Below are positions 55,282-64,000 of a stretch of 64,000 nt of DNA, piece after piece. The notes beneath the pieces were generated by a model that saw only the letters and a list, made by a program, of their open reading frames with translations, did not search any database and was not told where the DNA came from. The translations under genes and the position numbers were made by a program. How positions within the stretch are numbered: position 1 is the stretch's first letter; every line of letters begins with the position of its first letter. Origin of the DNA: an uncultured Pseudomonadota bacterium (GTDB taxonomy: Bacteria > Pseudomonadota > Gammaproteobacteria > Burkholderiales > Rhodocyclaceae); the NCBI GenBank assembly GCA_946479855.1, contig CAMLHL010000001.1, forward strand, positions 1 to 64,000. Direction: 5' to 3'.

Positions 55282-56461
55282 CGGTCATGCTCCTGAATAG
55301 TGCCAACTGGGATGCCGTGGTTGCTTCCCAGCTGAATTTCTCGGCATGCGCTCGCACGTCCTTGCGGTCTGGGTAGTCGTTAAAGAGCGCAGCAAAAGCC
55401 TGGGCAAGGGCGGCCGGTGTTCGTTCATCCATCAGGCGACCGGCAACCGGAGTCGAAACGACCTCCGGCGTGCCCCAGATGTTGGTTGCAATGACGGGGG
55501 TTCCGCAAGCCATCGCTTCGAGCAGGACATTGGCCCAGCCTTCGCGACTTGAGCAGAGGACTAGCGCATCGGCGGCGCTATACCAACTGCGTAATTCGCT
55601 GTTCTCAAGCTGCCCGGTGAAACGGACTTGTGCGGCAAGGCCCAGCTTGCGGGCAAGTCCTTCCAGCGAGGCGCGTTCAGGGCCGGAGCCGGCGATGACC
55701 AGAAAGATATGGTCCGGAAGTTTGGTCAGGGCCTCAATGGCGATATGGTGGCCTTTGCGCTCGACCAGATGGCCGACGGAAAGCAGTATGGTCTTGTCGG
55801 GCAGAGCGAGTTTTTTTATGGCGAGCGATTGTGCTTCCGGTTGGAATCTTTCCAGATCTACCCCGTTACGGAATACATGCAATTTCCTCTGCTCGGCACC
55901 GAGTTCGCCAAGGCGCTCCATGAGCGCCTTGCAGACACCGATTGAAGCAAAGGCATCGGCCGCTGTCTTCAATATGAGCTTGCGGGGATAGGCATGTTGG
56001 GGGATCAGGTTGAGATCGGTTCCACGGGCAGTTACGATAAAAGGTTTATCCAGTTGCTTGGCGATGATGCCGGCTGCAACACCGTCAGGGTAATAGTAGT
56101 GGGCATCGATCAGATCGAAGTCAAAACCGCCTTGCAGCAGCTTGCGTATTGTCGGCATGGCGCAGGCGGCCAGCGTGTGCGGTGCGATGTTCATGCCGAT
56201 TTTGGGGGGCAAGAAATAGCGGGGGTGAAAGACCTCAATTCCGTTCCGACACTCGAATCCCGGCGTGGCGGCAAATTGCCCGTAGTCGCCGAAGCATTTT
56301 CCGGAAAATGGAAACCATGGCACGGGAGCGACGACTTTCGTTTCGACCTCGCCTGATGTCAACAATTCGCGCAGACGCGTCTCGACGAAAATGCCATGCA
56401 CCGGACGTACCGAGCTTGGAAAAAGCGTCGAGAAAAGCAGGGTTTTGATCGGGCGAGGCAT
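55274..56461 (-). CDS. Glycosyltransferase family 4 protein
   Basis: 395 residues, GT-B fold. LFSTLFPSSVRPVHGIFVETR at the N-terminus, IDAHYYYPDGVAAG, and the C-terminal donor-binding EGWANVLLEAMACGTPVIATN (E-x7-E). It overlaps the ligase-like gene by 8 nt. Confidence 0.91.
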   Translation of the reverse strand: MPRPIKTLLFSTLFPSSVRPVHGIFVETRLRELLTSGEVETKVVAPVPWFPFSGKCFGDYGQFAATPGFECRNGIEVFHPRYFLPPKIGMNIAPHTLAACAMPTIRKLLQGGFDFDLIDAHYYYPDGVAAGIIAKQLDKPFIVTARGTDLNLIPQHAYPRKLILKTAADAFASIGVCKALMERLGELGAEQRKLHVFRNGVDLERFQPEAQSLAIKKLALPDKTILLSVGHLVERKGHHIAIEALTKLPDHIFLVIAGSGPERASLEGLARKLGLAAQVRFTGQLENSELRSWYSAADALVLCSSREGWANVLLEAMACGTPVIATNIWGTPEVVSTPVAGRLMDERTPAALAQAFAALFNDYPDRKDVRAHAEKFSWEATTASQLALFRSMTGA

Positions 56462-56491
56462 GGGCTTCGTGGTGTGGCTGAGGAGAGCGGC

Positions 56492-57709
56492 TCAGGTTTT
56501 ATTCTGGTGGGTGAGGGTGGTGTAGGCGGCCTGGTAGTTCGCGACACTGTTGTGCCAGTTTCTAACTTCCTCGACGAAGCGGCGTCCGTTTGCCTTCAGT
56601 TCTGGCCAGGATTGGCGGTTGGCCAGAAGGTTCTGTATGGCTTCGGCCAAAGCGCTCTTGTTCCCGGCCGGGAAGAGGATGCCGGTCTGATTGTGCTCGA
56701 CCAATTCCTTGTGTCCGCCAACGTCGGAGGCTACGAAGAGTTGGCCTTGGGCCATGGCTTCCAAAGGCTTGAGCGGGGTGACGAGTTCGGTCAGGCGCAT
56801 CGGGTGGCGGGGGTAGGCGAGCACGTCAATCAGGTCGTAATAGCGATTGACGTCTTTGTGTGGAATGCGCCCGGTAAATATCACGATATTTTGCAGGCCC
56901 AGAGCTGCGGCTTGTTTGCGTAAATTCGCTTCCTGCGGCCCGCCGCCGACGAGGAGCACGCGGATGTCCGGGTTGGCGGCAATCAAGGCAGGCAGGGCGT
57001 CGAGAAGCAGGTCCAGCCCTTCGTAAGCGTAGAAGGAGCCGATGAAGCCGATGACCGTTTTGCCGGTTAAACCAAGATTCTTTTGGAGCTCAGCGTCAGG
57101 CGGGCTGGCTAGATGGAATGAGTCGATATCAACGGCATTGGGGATGACGGTGACCTTGTCGACTGGGATACCGCGGGCCACGATGTCGGCGCGCAGGCCT
57201 TCGCAGATGGTAAAGATGTGATCGGCTTGGCGGATGGCACGGGTTTCAAGGGCCCGCGTGGCTCGGTAGCGAAGGCTGCCTTCGTGGGTGCTGCCATGGT
57301 CCACGGCAGCATCTTCCCAGAAGGCACGGATTTCATAGACAACGGGAATCCCCAGTTTTCTGGCGACTTTGATGGCGGGCAGGGCATTCAGCACCGGCGA
57401 ATGGGCATGGATGATGTCCGGACGAACTTCCCGAGCAACTTCTTCGAGGCGGGTTTCAAGTTGCTTCATCAAGGCCTGTTCCTTGAGGATAGGCAGCTTT
57501 GCCCAGGGGCCTTCGGGAAGCGGCGTTCGATAAAAGCGCAAGCCATCGACTTCTTCGAACGGAGCGGCGGTTTTCCCCTGCTTGGGCGAGGTCAGGTGGA
57601 AAGTCTGCCAGCCCAGCGCCCGTTGTTCTCGCAGCAGTGCGGCCGTGCGGAAGGTATAACCGCTGTGCAGCGGAATAGAATGGTCGAGGACGTGAAGTGC
57701 GCGAATCAT
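56492..57709 (-). CDS. XrtA/PEP-CTERM system glycosyltransferase (TIGR04063 type)
   Basis: 405 residues, GT4 family. It opens ALHVLDHSIPLHSGYTFRTA, typical of the exosortase-A type; IIHAHSPVLNALPAI, VIGFIGSFYAYEGLDLLLDA and LVTPLKPLEAMAQGQLFVASD follow. ATGA overlap with the amidotransferase. Confidence 0.93.
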   Translation of the reverse strand: MIRALHVLDHSIPLHSGYTFRTAALLREQRALGWQTFHLTSPKQGKTAAPFEEVDGLRFYRTPLPEGPWAKLPILKEQALMKQLETRLEEVAREVRPDIIHAHSPVLNALPAIKVARKLGIPVVYEIRAFWEDAAVDHGSTHEGSLRYRATRALETRAIRQADHIFTICEGLRADIVARGIPVDKVTVIPNAVDIDSFHLASPPDAELQKNLGLTGKTVIGFIGSFYAYEGLDLLLDALPALIAANPDIRVLLVGGGPQEANLRKQAAALGLQNIVIFTGRIPHKDVNRYYDLIDVLAYPRHPMRLTELVTPLKPLEAMAQGQLFVASDVGGHKELVEHNQTGILFPAGNKSALAEAIQNLLANRQSWPELKANGRRFVEEVRNWHNSVANYQAAYTTLTHQNKT

Positions 57710-59613
57710 GCTTGCACCTCCTGTCCCATGACGTTGCGCAGGAAGGCTTCAAACATCAACAGCGTCCAGATCGACGCACTGTAGTCGCGGGAACCGTTGT
57801 TATGGTCAGTGACGAGTTGCTGCAGGTAATCGTGGTTAAACCAGCCCGTATCGGCCAGTCGGGAACCTAGGATGGACTCCTGGACGCGTTGCTTAAGCGG
57901 GCCGCGGAACCAGCGGGCGAGCGGTACCGAAAAGCCCATTTTGGGACGGTAAAGCACATCGTTTGGAAGGTAGGGTTCCATCGATTTCTTGAGGATGTAT
58001 TTGCCTTCTTGTCCCCTGATTTTCTGCGAGGAACGCAAGGTGGCCAGCCATTCGACCAGTTTATGATCCATCAGCGGTTCGCGGACCTCCAGGGAATGTG
58101 CCATGCTGGCACGGTCGACCTTGGTGTTGATGTCGCCGACGAGGTAGGTTTTCAGATCGAGATACTGAATCAGTGCCAACGGGTCGTCCGTATTGGCTTT
58201 GGCGGCGTGCTGCCTGAATACTTCACTGGCGTCGTAGCCGCCAAGCGCAGATTTGAATCGGGCGCTGAACAGTTGCTCACGCATCGGCGCCCGCAGGATG
58301 GATATCGAGTGAAAGTAGCCCTCGACCGATGTTCTGGCCATGCCTTCGAAAGTGGTTTTTGCACGGAAGACACGCGGAGCCCAGTCAGCCTTGGGGTAGA
58401 GCTTGCCCAGGGTGCCGAAGAGGGGACGACGCAATCCCAACGGCAAGGCGGAGCGCATTTTCTCTTCCATCAGATGCAGGCGATAACGGCGATAGCCACC
58501 AAAACTTTCGTCACCTCCATCGCCGGAAAGCGCTACCGTGACATGCTTGCGGGCCAGTTGGCAGACACGGTAGGTCGGGATGGCGGAACTGTCGGCATAG
58601 GGCTCGTCGTAGAGTCGAGCCAAGGTGTCGATCAGGTCGAAATCGTCGCTTTCAACCATGTCCAGGTAATGATTGGTGTGGTAGCGATCGGCGACCGTCT
58701 TGGCGAACTCGGATTCGTTGAAGGCGGGATCGGAAAAGCCGATGGAGCAGGTGTTGACCGCAGCATTCGAGAGGCCGGCCATCATGGCGACTACCGCACT
58801 CGAGTCGACGCCGCCGGAAAGGAAGGCGCCGAGCGGTACTTCGGAGATCATCCGCAGCCGAATCGATTCTTCCAGGCGACGGGTGAGTTCGGCGCAGGCA
58901 TCGCTGTCACTGATTGGGTTGTCGAGGGTGAATCGGATGTCCCAGTATTCGCGAGGTTCGCCCATGGGTTGTCCACGGCGCAACAGCAGCGTATGGGCGG
59001 GCGGCAGTTTTTTGGCTTGCTGGAAGATGGCGCGTGGTTCGGCGACGTAGCCGAGGGCGAAATATTCCTCGACAGCGTACGGGTCAATGTCGCGCCTGAG
59101 GCTACCGTGGGCAAGCAATGATTTCAGTTCGGAGCCGAAAATGAAGCTGCCATCATCGAGCAGCGCGTAGAACAAGGGCTTGACGCCGAGGCGGTCACGC
59201 GCCAGGAACAGCGTTTCGCGATTGCGGTCCCAGAGGGCGAAGGCGAACATGCCACGGAAGCGGTCGACACAACTTTCTCCCCAGGATTCCCAGGCATGGA
59301 CAATGACTTCGGTATCGCTGCGGGTGTGAAAGACGTGACCGAGCGCCTGCAGTTCCGGGATGAGTTCCTGGTAGTTATAGATTTCGCCGTTAAAGACGAC
59401 GCAGACGCTCTGGTCTTCGTTGTACAGCGGTTGCTGGCCGGTAGACAGATCGATGATGGAGAGGCGCCGATGGCCGAATCCGACGCCGGGTTCGAGATGC
59501 AGCCCGCCTTCGTCAGGGCCTCGATGGAGTTGTGATTCGTTCATGCGGTGGAGGAGTGCACGGTCGATATCGCGTTTGCCTCGGGTGTCGAAAATGCCGG
59601 TTATTCCGCACAT
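57706..59613 (-). CDS. XrtA/PEP-CTERM system amidotransferase (asparagine synthetase family)
   Basis: 635 residues. Catalytic Cys2 is present (MCGITGIFDTRGKRDIDRAL). HRRLSIIDLSTGQQPLYNED and FNGEIYNYQELI complete the glutaminase, and SGGVDSSAVVAMMAG starts the synthetase domain. The TIGR03108-type amidotransferase is a marker of XrtA loci; it may amidate uronic acid residues. Confidence 0.94.
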   Translation of the reverse strand: MCGITGIFDTRGKRDIDRALLHRMNESQLHRGPDEGGLHLEPGVGFGHRRLSIIDLSTGQQPLYNEDQSVCVVFNGEIYNYQELIPELQALGHVFHTRSDTEVIVHAWESWGESCVDRFRGMFAFALWDRNRETLFLARDRLGVKPLFYALLDDGSFIFGSELKSLLAHGSLRRDIDPYAVEEYFALGYVAEPRAIFQQAKKLPPAHTLLLRRGQPMGEPREYWDIRFTLDNPISDSDACAELTRRLEESIRLRMISEVPLGAFLSGGVDSSAVVAMMAGLSNAAVNTCSIGFSDPAFNESEFAKTVADRYHTNHYLDMVESDDFDLIDTLARLYDEPYADSSAIPTYRVCQLARKHVTVALSGDGGDESFGGYRRYRLHLMEEKMRSALPLGLRRPLFGTLGKLYPKADWAPRVFRAKTTFEGMARTSVEGYFHSISILRAPMREQLFSARFKSALGGYDASEVFRQHAAKANTDDPLALIQYLDLKTYLVGDINTKVDRASMAHSLEVREPLMDHKLVEWLATLRSSQKIRGQEGKYILKKSMEPYLPNDVLYRPKMGFSVPLARWFRGPLKQRVQESILGSRLADTGWFNHDYLQQLVTDHNNGSRDYSASIWTLLMFEAFLRNVMGQEVQA

Positions 59614-59627
59614 GGTGTGTATCTCTG

Positions 59628-60788
59628 TCAGGTGGCGAATTGCCGTGCTTTTCGGGAAAGCAGGCGGTCATACAGTCGCTGGTAGTTACAGACCATCGCT
59701 GCCATGCTGTAGTGCTCCTCGATCAGGCGCCTGCCTTGCTGGCCAAGGGTCTTGGCCATTTCAGGCTGCTGCGCCAATTCTATGATGCTTTGCGCCAACG
59801 CTTTGGGGTTGGCGGCAGGAACAAGGCGGCCGGTTTGGCCTTCGCTGACCAGTTCGACATTGCCGCCAACGGCCGTGGCGATGACGGGCAAACCGCTGGC
59901 CATGGCTTCAAGGATGGTATTTGAGATGCCTTCGCCCAGGGAAGGGAGGACGAAACAATCCAATCCTCGCATGATCTCCGGCACGTCCTTGCGTTCACCG
60001 GGCAGCCAGGCAAGGTCGGCTAGGCCGGCTGCTTCAAGGATGGCCTGTGAGTCCTGGCGCAGCGGACCGTCGCCGATCATGACCAAGCGTAAGCGCGGGC
60101 GCAATTCGGGAGCAATCGCCAGGGCGTCGACGAAGGCGTGGGCAAGAGTGATCTGGTCCTTGACGGTCTGCATGCGGCCGGCGGTGCCGACTAGCCAGAG
60201 TCCATCCTCGTTGAAGGGGCTGTCGGAAATCGGCTGTCGCACTGGCGATGGATGAAAGCGTGTTGAATCCACACCATTATAAATTTGAGTCACGCGCTTT
60301 TCTGCGATGCCAACGGGATGGGTGAGATAGTGTGCGAGATCGCGCGAAAGCGCTATGTAATGTTTCACGAACGGGCTGTAGAGACGCCTGATCCATTGGT
60401 ATTTTTTGTTGCTGCCATCGAAATCTCCAACGTCGCGGCCGTGTTCGCCGTGGATGCGGACCGGTACCTGTGCAGCCCAGGCCGGGACTGCGACCTCCAG
60501 GGTGGCCAGATTTCGGGTGTGAACGATCGCCGGTTGCAGCTTTCGGAAGAGGCAGTAGAGCTGCGGATAAATCCAGAGGACATGCCCAGGTGATTTTTTG
60601 AGGGCGATAAACTCGACATCAGCCCGGTCAATGCGTTTCCTGAAATCAGTGATGTCGGTGAGGGCAATTACCGCATGGCGATAGGCTTCTTCCGGCATGT
60701 GGTTGATCAGGTTGACGATACCGTTCTCAAGTCCGCCTGTATCGAAGCGGTACATGACATGAGCCACCAGGGGACGTGTATCGCTCAT
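59628..60788 (-). CDS. XrtA/PEP-CTERM system glycosyltransferase (TIGR03088 type)
   Basis: 386 residues, GT4. VAHVMYRFDTGGLENGIVNLIN at the N-terminus is the family's marker. NGVDSTRFHP and PSLGEGISNTILEAMASGLP (E-x7-E) follow. The stop lies 14 nt from the amidotransferase start, and it overlaps xrtA by ATGA. Confidence 0.93.
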   Translation of the reverse strand: MSDTRPLVAHVMYRFDTGGLENGIVNLINHMPEEAYRHAVIALTDITDFRKRIDRADVEFIALKKSPGHVLWIYPQLYCLFRKLQPAIVHTRNLATLEVAVPAWAAQVPVRIHGEHGRDVGDFDGSNKKYQWIRRLYSPFVKHYIALSRDLAHYLTHPVGIAEKRVTQIYNGVDSTRFHPSPVRQPISDSPFNEDGLWLVGTAGRMQTVKDQITLAHAFVDALAIAPELRPRLRLVMIGDGPLRQDSQAILEAAGLADLAWLPGERKDVPEIMRGLDCFVLPSLGEGISNTILEAMASGLPVIATAVGGNVELVSEGQTGRLVPAANPKALAQSIIELAQQPEMAKTLGQQGRRLIEEHYSMAAMVCNYQRLYDRLLSRKARQFAT

Positions 60789-62311
60789 CTGTGCTGAGTC
60801 TCGGCCAGAGTCCGCAGAATCTCACCATTCATATCATTGGCAAAGTCGGTCAGAATGCCCTCTGCATCAGTCTTCGGGGTATAGATTACCACTGCGGCGC
60901 TATCGTCACCTCGACCGGACAGCATGGCGAGTGCGGTTAGCCACTTTGCTTCAATATCGCTGCTGGTCAGGTGACCGTTGATCCAGTACCACTGCCAGAC
61001 AATGTAGCGCTCATCCGGGGTAGCCTGTTTTTTTAGCAGTTCCGAATAGCGAAGGTTTTGCCGGTTTCCTGCGATGCTGATCGACGAAAGGCCACTTGCG
61101 ACGACTTGCCAGTCGAGATCGAGAGAAGTAGCCAGCACGTTGGTGGAGGTCACTAACTTTCGCTCGTAGTTCTGGTTTCTATAGTAAGCGATGTAAAGGC
61201 CAACCCAGCGATCTCCCCGTCCGTAGGCTGAGTGCAATTCGGCAGAGGGGTTGTTGAATACGGGTTGCCAATAGATGCGTGGCGGCCCTGCCTGCCATGA
61301 GCCTTTCGCAATCGGAGCAGAAAGAAGGGGGGGCGTGTTGGCGTTGGCCCGACGCAGTCGGTTGTCGGCCAGCGGGCCGGCTGCTATGAGAATGGCGAGC
61401 ACCAGAGTAATCAGCCAGTAATTTTGGGTTTTCTGAGGGGCGGCCGGGGGCGATGGAGAAACTGGCAGGTCGGGCCGAGTCGGCTCTGCCCAGCGCATGC
61501 CGATGGCGAACATGATGGCAATGACGATACCGAAAAAGATCCAGCCGTAGATCAGATGATCAACGCCGGCGGCAAGTTTGTTGTCGGAGATGTGTCCGAG
61601 CATCACAATCAGGTAGGCCCGCAACCAGTTGGCCAGGATAGGGACGAGCATCGAGACGAGGATGAATGTCAGACGACGCTTCAGGGATGTGTATGTCAGG
61701 TAGGCGTAGAGGGCACCTACGGTCACCGAGGCGATCAGGTAGCGAATGCCGCTGCAGGCTTCAATAACCGACCACTGACCGCTGGGAATGACAAAGCTTT
61801 GACCTTCCCGGTAAACCGGGATCCCGGTTGCGCGCAAGGCCAGAACGGTAAAGTCGGCGGTCCATTCCATCAGGCGCGGCATCATGAAATCGCCAATCGG
61901 GACGGCGAAAAGCAGGAAAGCCAGCGGGAAGGCGAGTTCCTTGCTGATTGGCAGTCCAACCAATGTCATCACTGTAAGAATGATGATGCCGATGACAGTC
62001 GCTTGAGTCAGCGCATTAACTGCCGTCAATTCGCCCAGTAGCCAGAAGAAGACCAGGGTGGCAACAGGAAGAAGCAACCAATAGGTGGCTTGCGGTTGGA
62101 GCGAGGCCAGACGGTGGCGCTCCCGCCAGATGAGCCAGAGCGTAATGGGGGGGACAATGAGGCCGTGGGTGTAGGTTTCAGCACGCCACCAAATCTGCGC
62201 CATCGCTTCCAGCGTATCCCAGTAGATGTAACCGACCCAAAGCAGGATCAGGGCAATCGCGGTCAGGGCAGGTTTCCAGTTTGGTGAAGCACTCTCCGGC
62301 GTAGTGTTCAT
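60785..62311 (-). CDS. xrtA: Exosortase A, with fused EpsI domain
   Basis: 508 residues from ATG at 62311. About eight membrane helices hold the transpeptidase-like residues C186 (VIEACSGIRYL), R231 (NWLRAYLIV) and H252 (GVDHLIYGW). The C-terminal ~190 residues, after one more helix, form a periplasmic EpsI domain (WQPVFNNPSAELHSAYGRGD, VGLYIAYYRNQ). XrtA cleaves PEP-CTERM tails and is thought to attach the protein to another molecule. It overlaps its neighbours on both sides by 4 nt. Confidence 0.96.
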   Translation of the reverse strand: MNTTPESASPNWKPALTAIALILLWVGYIYWDTLEAMAQIWWRAETYTHGLIVPPITLWLIWRERHRLASLQPQATYWLLLPVATLVFFWLLGELTAVNALTQATVIGIIILTVMTLVGLPISKELAFPLAFLLFAVPIGDFMMPRLMEWTADFTVLALRATGIPVYREGQSFVIPSGQWSVIEACSGIRYLIASVTVGALYAYLTYTSLKRRLTFILVSMLVPILANWLRAYLIVMLGHISDNKLAAGVDHLIYGWIFFGIVIAIMFAIGMRWAEPTRPDLPVSPSPPAAPQKTQNYWLITLVLAILIAAGPLADNRLRRANANTPPLLSAPIAKGSWQAGPPRIYWQPVFNNPSAELHSAYGRGDRWVGLYIAYYRNQNYERKLVTSTNVLATSLDLDWQVVASGLSSISIAGNRQNLRYSELLKKQATPDERYIVWQWYWINGHLTSSDIEAKWLTALAMLSGRGDDSAAVVIYTPKTDAEGILTDFANDMNGEILRTLAETQHR

Positions 62312-63519
62312 GGCCTGGTCTCGTTGGTAGCGGTTAGGTATTGATCCATGCCGCCAAGGTGCGCCTCCCAACTATAACGTGAAAGAACCCGCTGACGGGC
62401 GGCGTTACCGATGCGGGCACTGCGTTCGGTATCTTGAAGGAGCCTGTCGATTTCGCTGATGAAATCCATCGATGTCGTCGCTGTCAGCAATTCCTGCCCG
62501 AAATCGGCGTCGACCGCAGCAGCGCATTCTGCCGAGGCGATCACCGGCCTGGCCATGGCCATGGCTTCAAGGATCTTGTTCTGGATGCCACGAGCAATGC
62601 GTAATGGCGCGACGACAAGCCTCGCATGCTGTAGATAGGGGCGCACGTCGGGTACCGTGCCAGTTACTGTGATGGCTTCATTCTCTAGTGCTTGAACCTC
62701 TGGTGTCGGACTGCGCCCTACGATGTAAAAGTGCAGTTGTGGCCAACGCTTGCGCAATTCGGGAAGCATTTCCGTAGCAAACCAGCGAACGGCATCGACG
62801 TTGGGCAGGTAATCCATGGCGCCGGTGAAGACGAGCGGAATCTCCTCCGTCGAATAGGGATTGGCTCGCCCGGGATCCGGTGAAAAATATTCGGCATCAA
62901 CCCCGTTACATAGGGCCTCGGTTCGAATGGCGCATTCCGGGGCTACTCGGGTAAAGAGCGCAACTTCAGCATCCGTTACGAAAAACGAGCGGGCGGAGCG
63001 GGCTGCAATACTTCGTTCGTAAGCCAGCAAAAACCGCCCTTCGCGCCGGTAGAGCCAGGACATCGGCCAGCGGTGATTCTGAGCGTACTGGGTCCATTTA
63101 GCTGAATCGACATCGACGAAGTCGATTACTCTTGGTAGCCGGGACTTTGAATCGATATATTGGGCCATAGCCGAGCAGAAAATTACTGCTGCATCAATCT
63201 TGACTTGCTTGCAGGTCCGGTCGACCCAGTCATGCAACCCAGCATCACGGTAATAACGTAATGTCAAAGGATCGCCCGCAAGCAGAGCGTTGAGACTGCG
63301 CAATTTGGCGAAACGCGGGTGAAGGCGCGCGACGTGTAGATCGCTGCAATAACTACGCACGGTCTCGATATGCTGCAGGTCGTCTGGATCGTCGACAAAG
63401 GTTCCGAGAAAGACATGATGCTGCGCTGCCAGGTGTTTCAGGAGATGGTACGAGCGAACCTTGTCTCCCTTGTTCGGTGGATACGGCAGGCGATGGACGA
63501 GAAAAAGAATGTTCGCCAT
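62308..63519 (-). CDS. XrtA/PEP-CTERM system glycosyltransferase (TIGR03087 type)
   Basis: 403 residues from ATG at 63519, where the family's start ILFLVHRLPYPPNKGDKVRS lies; the frame upstream overlaps the FemAB-like gene and is not used. RVIDFVDVDSAKWTQYAQ, FTGAMDYLPNVDAVRWF and GIQNKILEAMAMARPVIAS are visible. GT4-type. Confidence 0.93.
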   Translation of the reverse strand: MANILFLVHRLPYPPNKGDKVRSYHLLKHLAAQHHVFLGTFVDDPDDLQHIETVRSYCSDLHVARLHPRFAKLRSLNALLAGDPLTLRYYRDAGLHDWVDRTCKQVKIDAAVIFCSAMAQYIDSKSRLPRVIDFVDVDSAKWTQYAQNHRWPMSWLYRREGRFLLAYERSIAARSARSFFVTDAEVALFTRVAPECAIRTEALCNGVDAEYFSPDPGRANPYSTEEIPLVFTGAMDYLPNVDAVRWFATEMLPELRKRWPQLHFYIVGRSPTPEVQALENEAITVTGTVPDVRPYLQHARLVVAPLRIARGIQNKILEAMAMARPVIASAECAAAVDADFGQELLTATTSMDFISEIDRLLQDTERSARIGNAARQRVLSRYSWEAHLGGMDQYLTATNETRP

Positions 63520-63521
63520 CG

Positions 63522-64000
63522 TTACCCCAGATTGCGAACGATATGCGGACCAAGGAGATTGGCCAGACCGATCGGCATGCGCCGCCAGGCTTCTATAAAC
63601 AGCTTGTATTTTGCGTTCGAAGGATTGTTCTGCGGAATGCTGTCGCGCTTGTACAGGCAATATTCGTAGTGCAATGGCTGCGCTTCGAACCCCCAGTTTT
63701 TCTTGAAGGAGTAGGGGCCGGTGCCTACCTTGCTGCGGCCGTAGTCGAAAATCTTCAGGCCGCGCTCGCAACTGCGTCGCATCAGCTCCCAATACTTGAA
63801 GTCATTGGCAGCAAACTGCCGGGCGGATTCGTCGTCACCGGCATAGTAGGGCAGAATTTCGTCACGGAAGTAAAAGGACAGCACGCTACTCAATGGCTGA
63901 CCGTCAGGGGTAGTTACGGTGAGCACTTCGCAATCTTCACCGAAGACACGGAGAAGGCTGTCGAAATAGCGTTTGGGCAGTGCGGGGGTGCCGTGACGAT
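63522..64000 (-). CDS. FemAB-like XrtA/PEP-CTERM-associated protein, N-terminus cut by window edge
   Basis: The frame is open from 64000 down to the stop at 63522, about 159 residues of a family usually near 340. HGTPALPKRYFDSLLRVFG, FRDEILPYYAGDDESARQFA, KYWELMRRSCERGLKIFDYG and GPYSFKKNWGFEAQPL fit the GNAT-fold FemAB/BioF2-like proteins (TIGR03019) that lie beside xrtA. Its role is probably transfer of an aminoacyl or acyl group. Confidence 0.9.
   Translation of the reverse strand, partial: RHGTPALPKRYFDSLLRVFGEDCEVLTVTTPDGQPLSSVLSFYFRDEILPYYAGDDESARQFAANDFKYWELMRRSCERGLKIFDYGRSKVGTGPYSFKKNWGFEAQPLHYEYCLYKRDSIPQNNPSNAKYKLFIEAWRRMPIGLANLLGPHIVRNLG

Noticed and set aside
57889..59121. A 410-codon plus-strand frame antisense to the XrtA amidotransferase
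   Set aside because: The minus-strand protein carries intact Cys2 and PP-loop motifs; the plus-strand frame has no recognisable features.
63520..63792. Longer start for the TIGR03087-type glycosyltransferase
   Set aside because: The extra 91 codons overlap the FemAB-like gene in another frame and precede the conserved family start.

Overview
The window reads as chromosomal DNA of a betaproteobacterium, most likely a member of the Rhodocyclales (Dechloromonas/Azonexus-like). This rests on the core gene order scpA-scpB-rluB-rimP-nusA-infB-rbfA-truB-rpsO-pnp, the long form of TrpS, and a full exosortase A (XrtA/PEP-CTERM) exopolysaccharide locus with a PrsK-PrsR-PrsT module. The assignment to order is an inference from gene content and protein character. 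No database search was run.

Region 1 (1-16.9 kb) is conserved housekeeping DNA. It opens with gcvT (minus strand, cut by the window edge) behind a tandem glycine riboswitch. A plus-strand run follows: PHP phosphoesterase, YciO/YrdC-like protein, site-2 protease, trpS, an LpxB-N-like membrane protein, scpA, scpB and rluB. The rimP-nusA-infB-rbfA-truB operon has its own promoter and a leader with two tandem terminator-like hairpins. After it come rpsO and pnp, then convergent dksA, and finally tRNA-Pro(TGG) and tRNA-Arg(TCT).

Region 2 (16.9-30.7 kb, all minus strand) begins right after the tRNAs and is accessory in character. A four-gene operon (Tat-signal protein, PqqD-like protein, HprK-related kinase, nucleotidyltransferase-like protein) lies behind a near-consensus sigma-54 promoter. 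Upstream of it is a second run, in transcription order: polyprenyl-phosphate sugar transferase, prsK, prsR, prsT, a TviB-like nucleotide-sugar dehydrogenase, a lytic transglycosylase and a trypsin-like protease. PrsR is itself a sigma-54 activator, so the sigma-54 site suggests the HprK/PqqD operon belongs to the PrsK-PrsR regulon.

Region 3 (31.2-51.1 kb) is divergent. On the minus strand are an AMP-forming acyl ligase and a PLP decarboxylase, both of exosortase-A-associated types. On the plus strand is an apparent 16-gene operon: acyl carrier protein (ACP) 1, a fused 2-oxoacid dehydrogenase E1, a lipoyl E2, ACP2, two alpha/beta hydrolases with non-serine nucleophile positions, a GNAT acyltransferase, ACP3, a secreted beta-helix protein, an asparagine-synthetase-like protein without the catalytic cysteine, an AlgI-like MBOAT, an SGNH protein, a glycosyltransferase, an acyltransferase-3, a flippase and a TPR protein. 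I read it as a pathway that makes an unusual acyl group on carrier proteins and attaches it to an amino sugar of the exopolysaccharide. No E3 (dihydrolipoamide dehydrogenase) is present in the window.

Region 4 (51.2-64 kb, minus strand) is the XrtA core: two polysaccharide deacetylases, a methyltransferase, an O-antigen-ligase-like protein, four glycosyltransferases, an XrtA-type amidotransferase, exosortase A fused to an EpsI domain, and a FemAB-like protein cut by the window edge. No PEP-CTERM substrate protein, CRISPR array, insertion sequence or integrase was seen.
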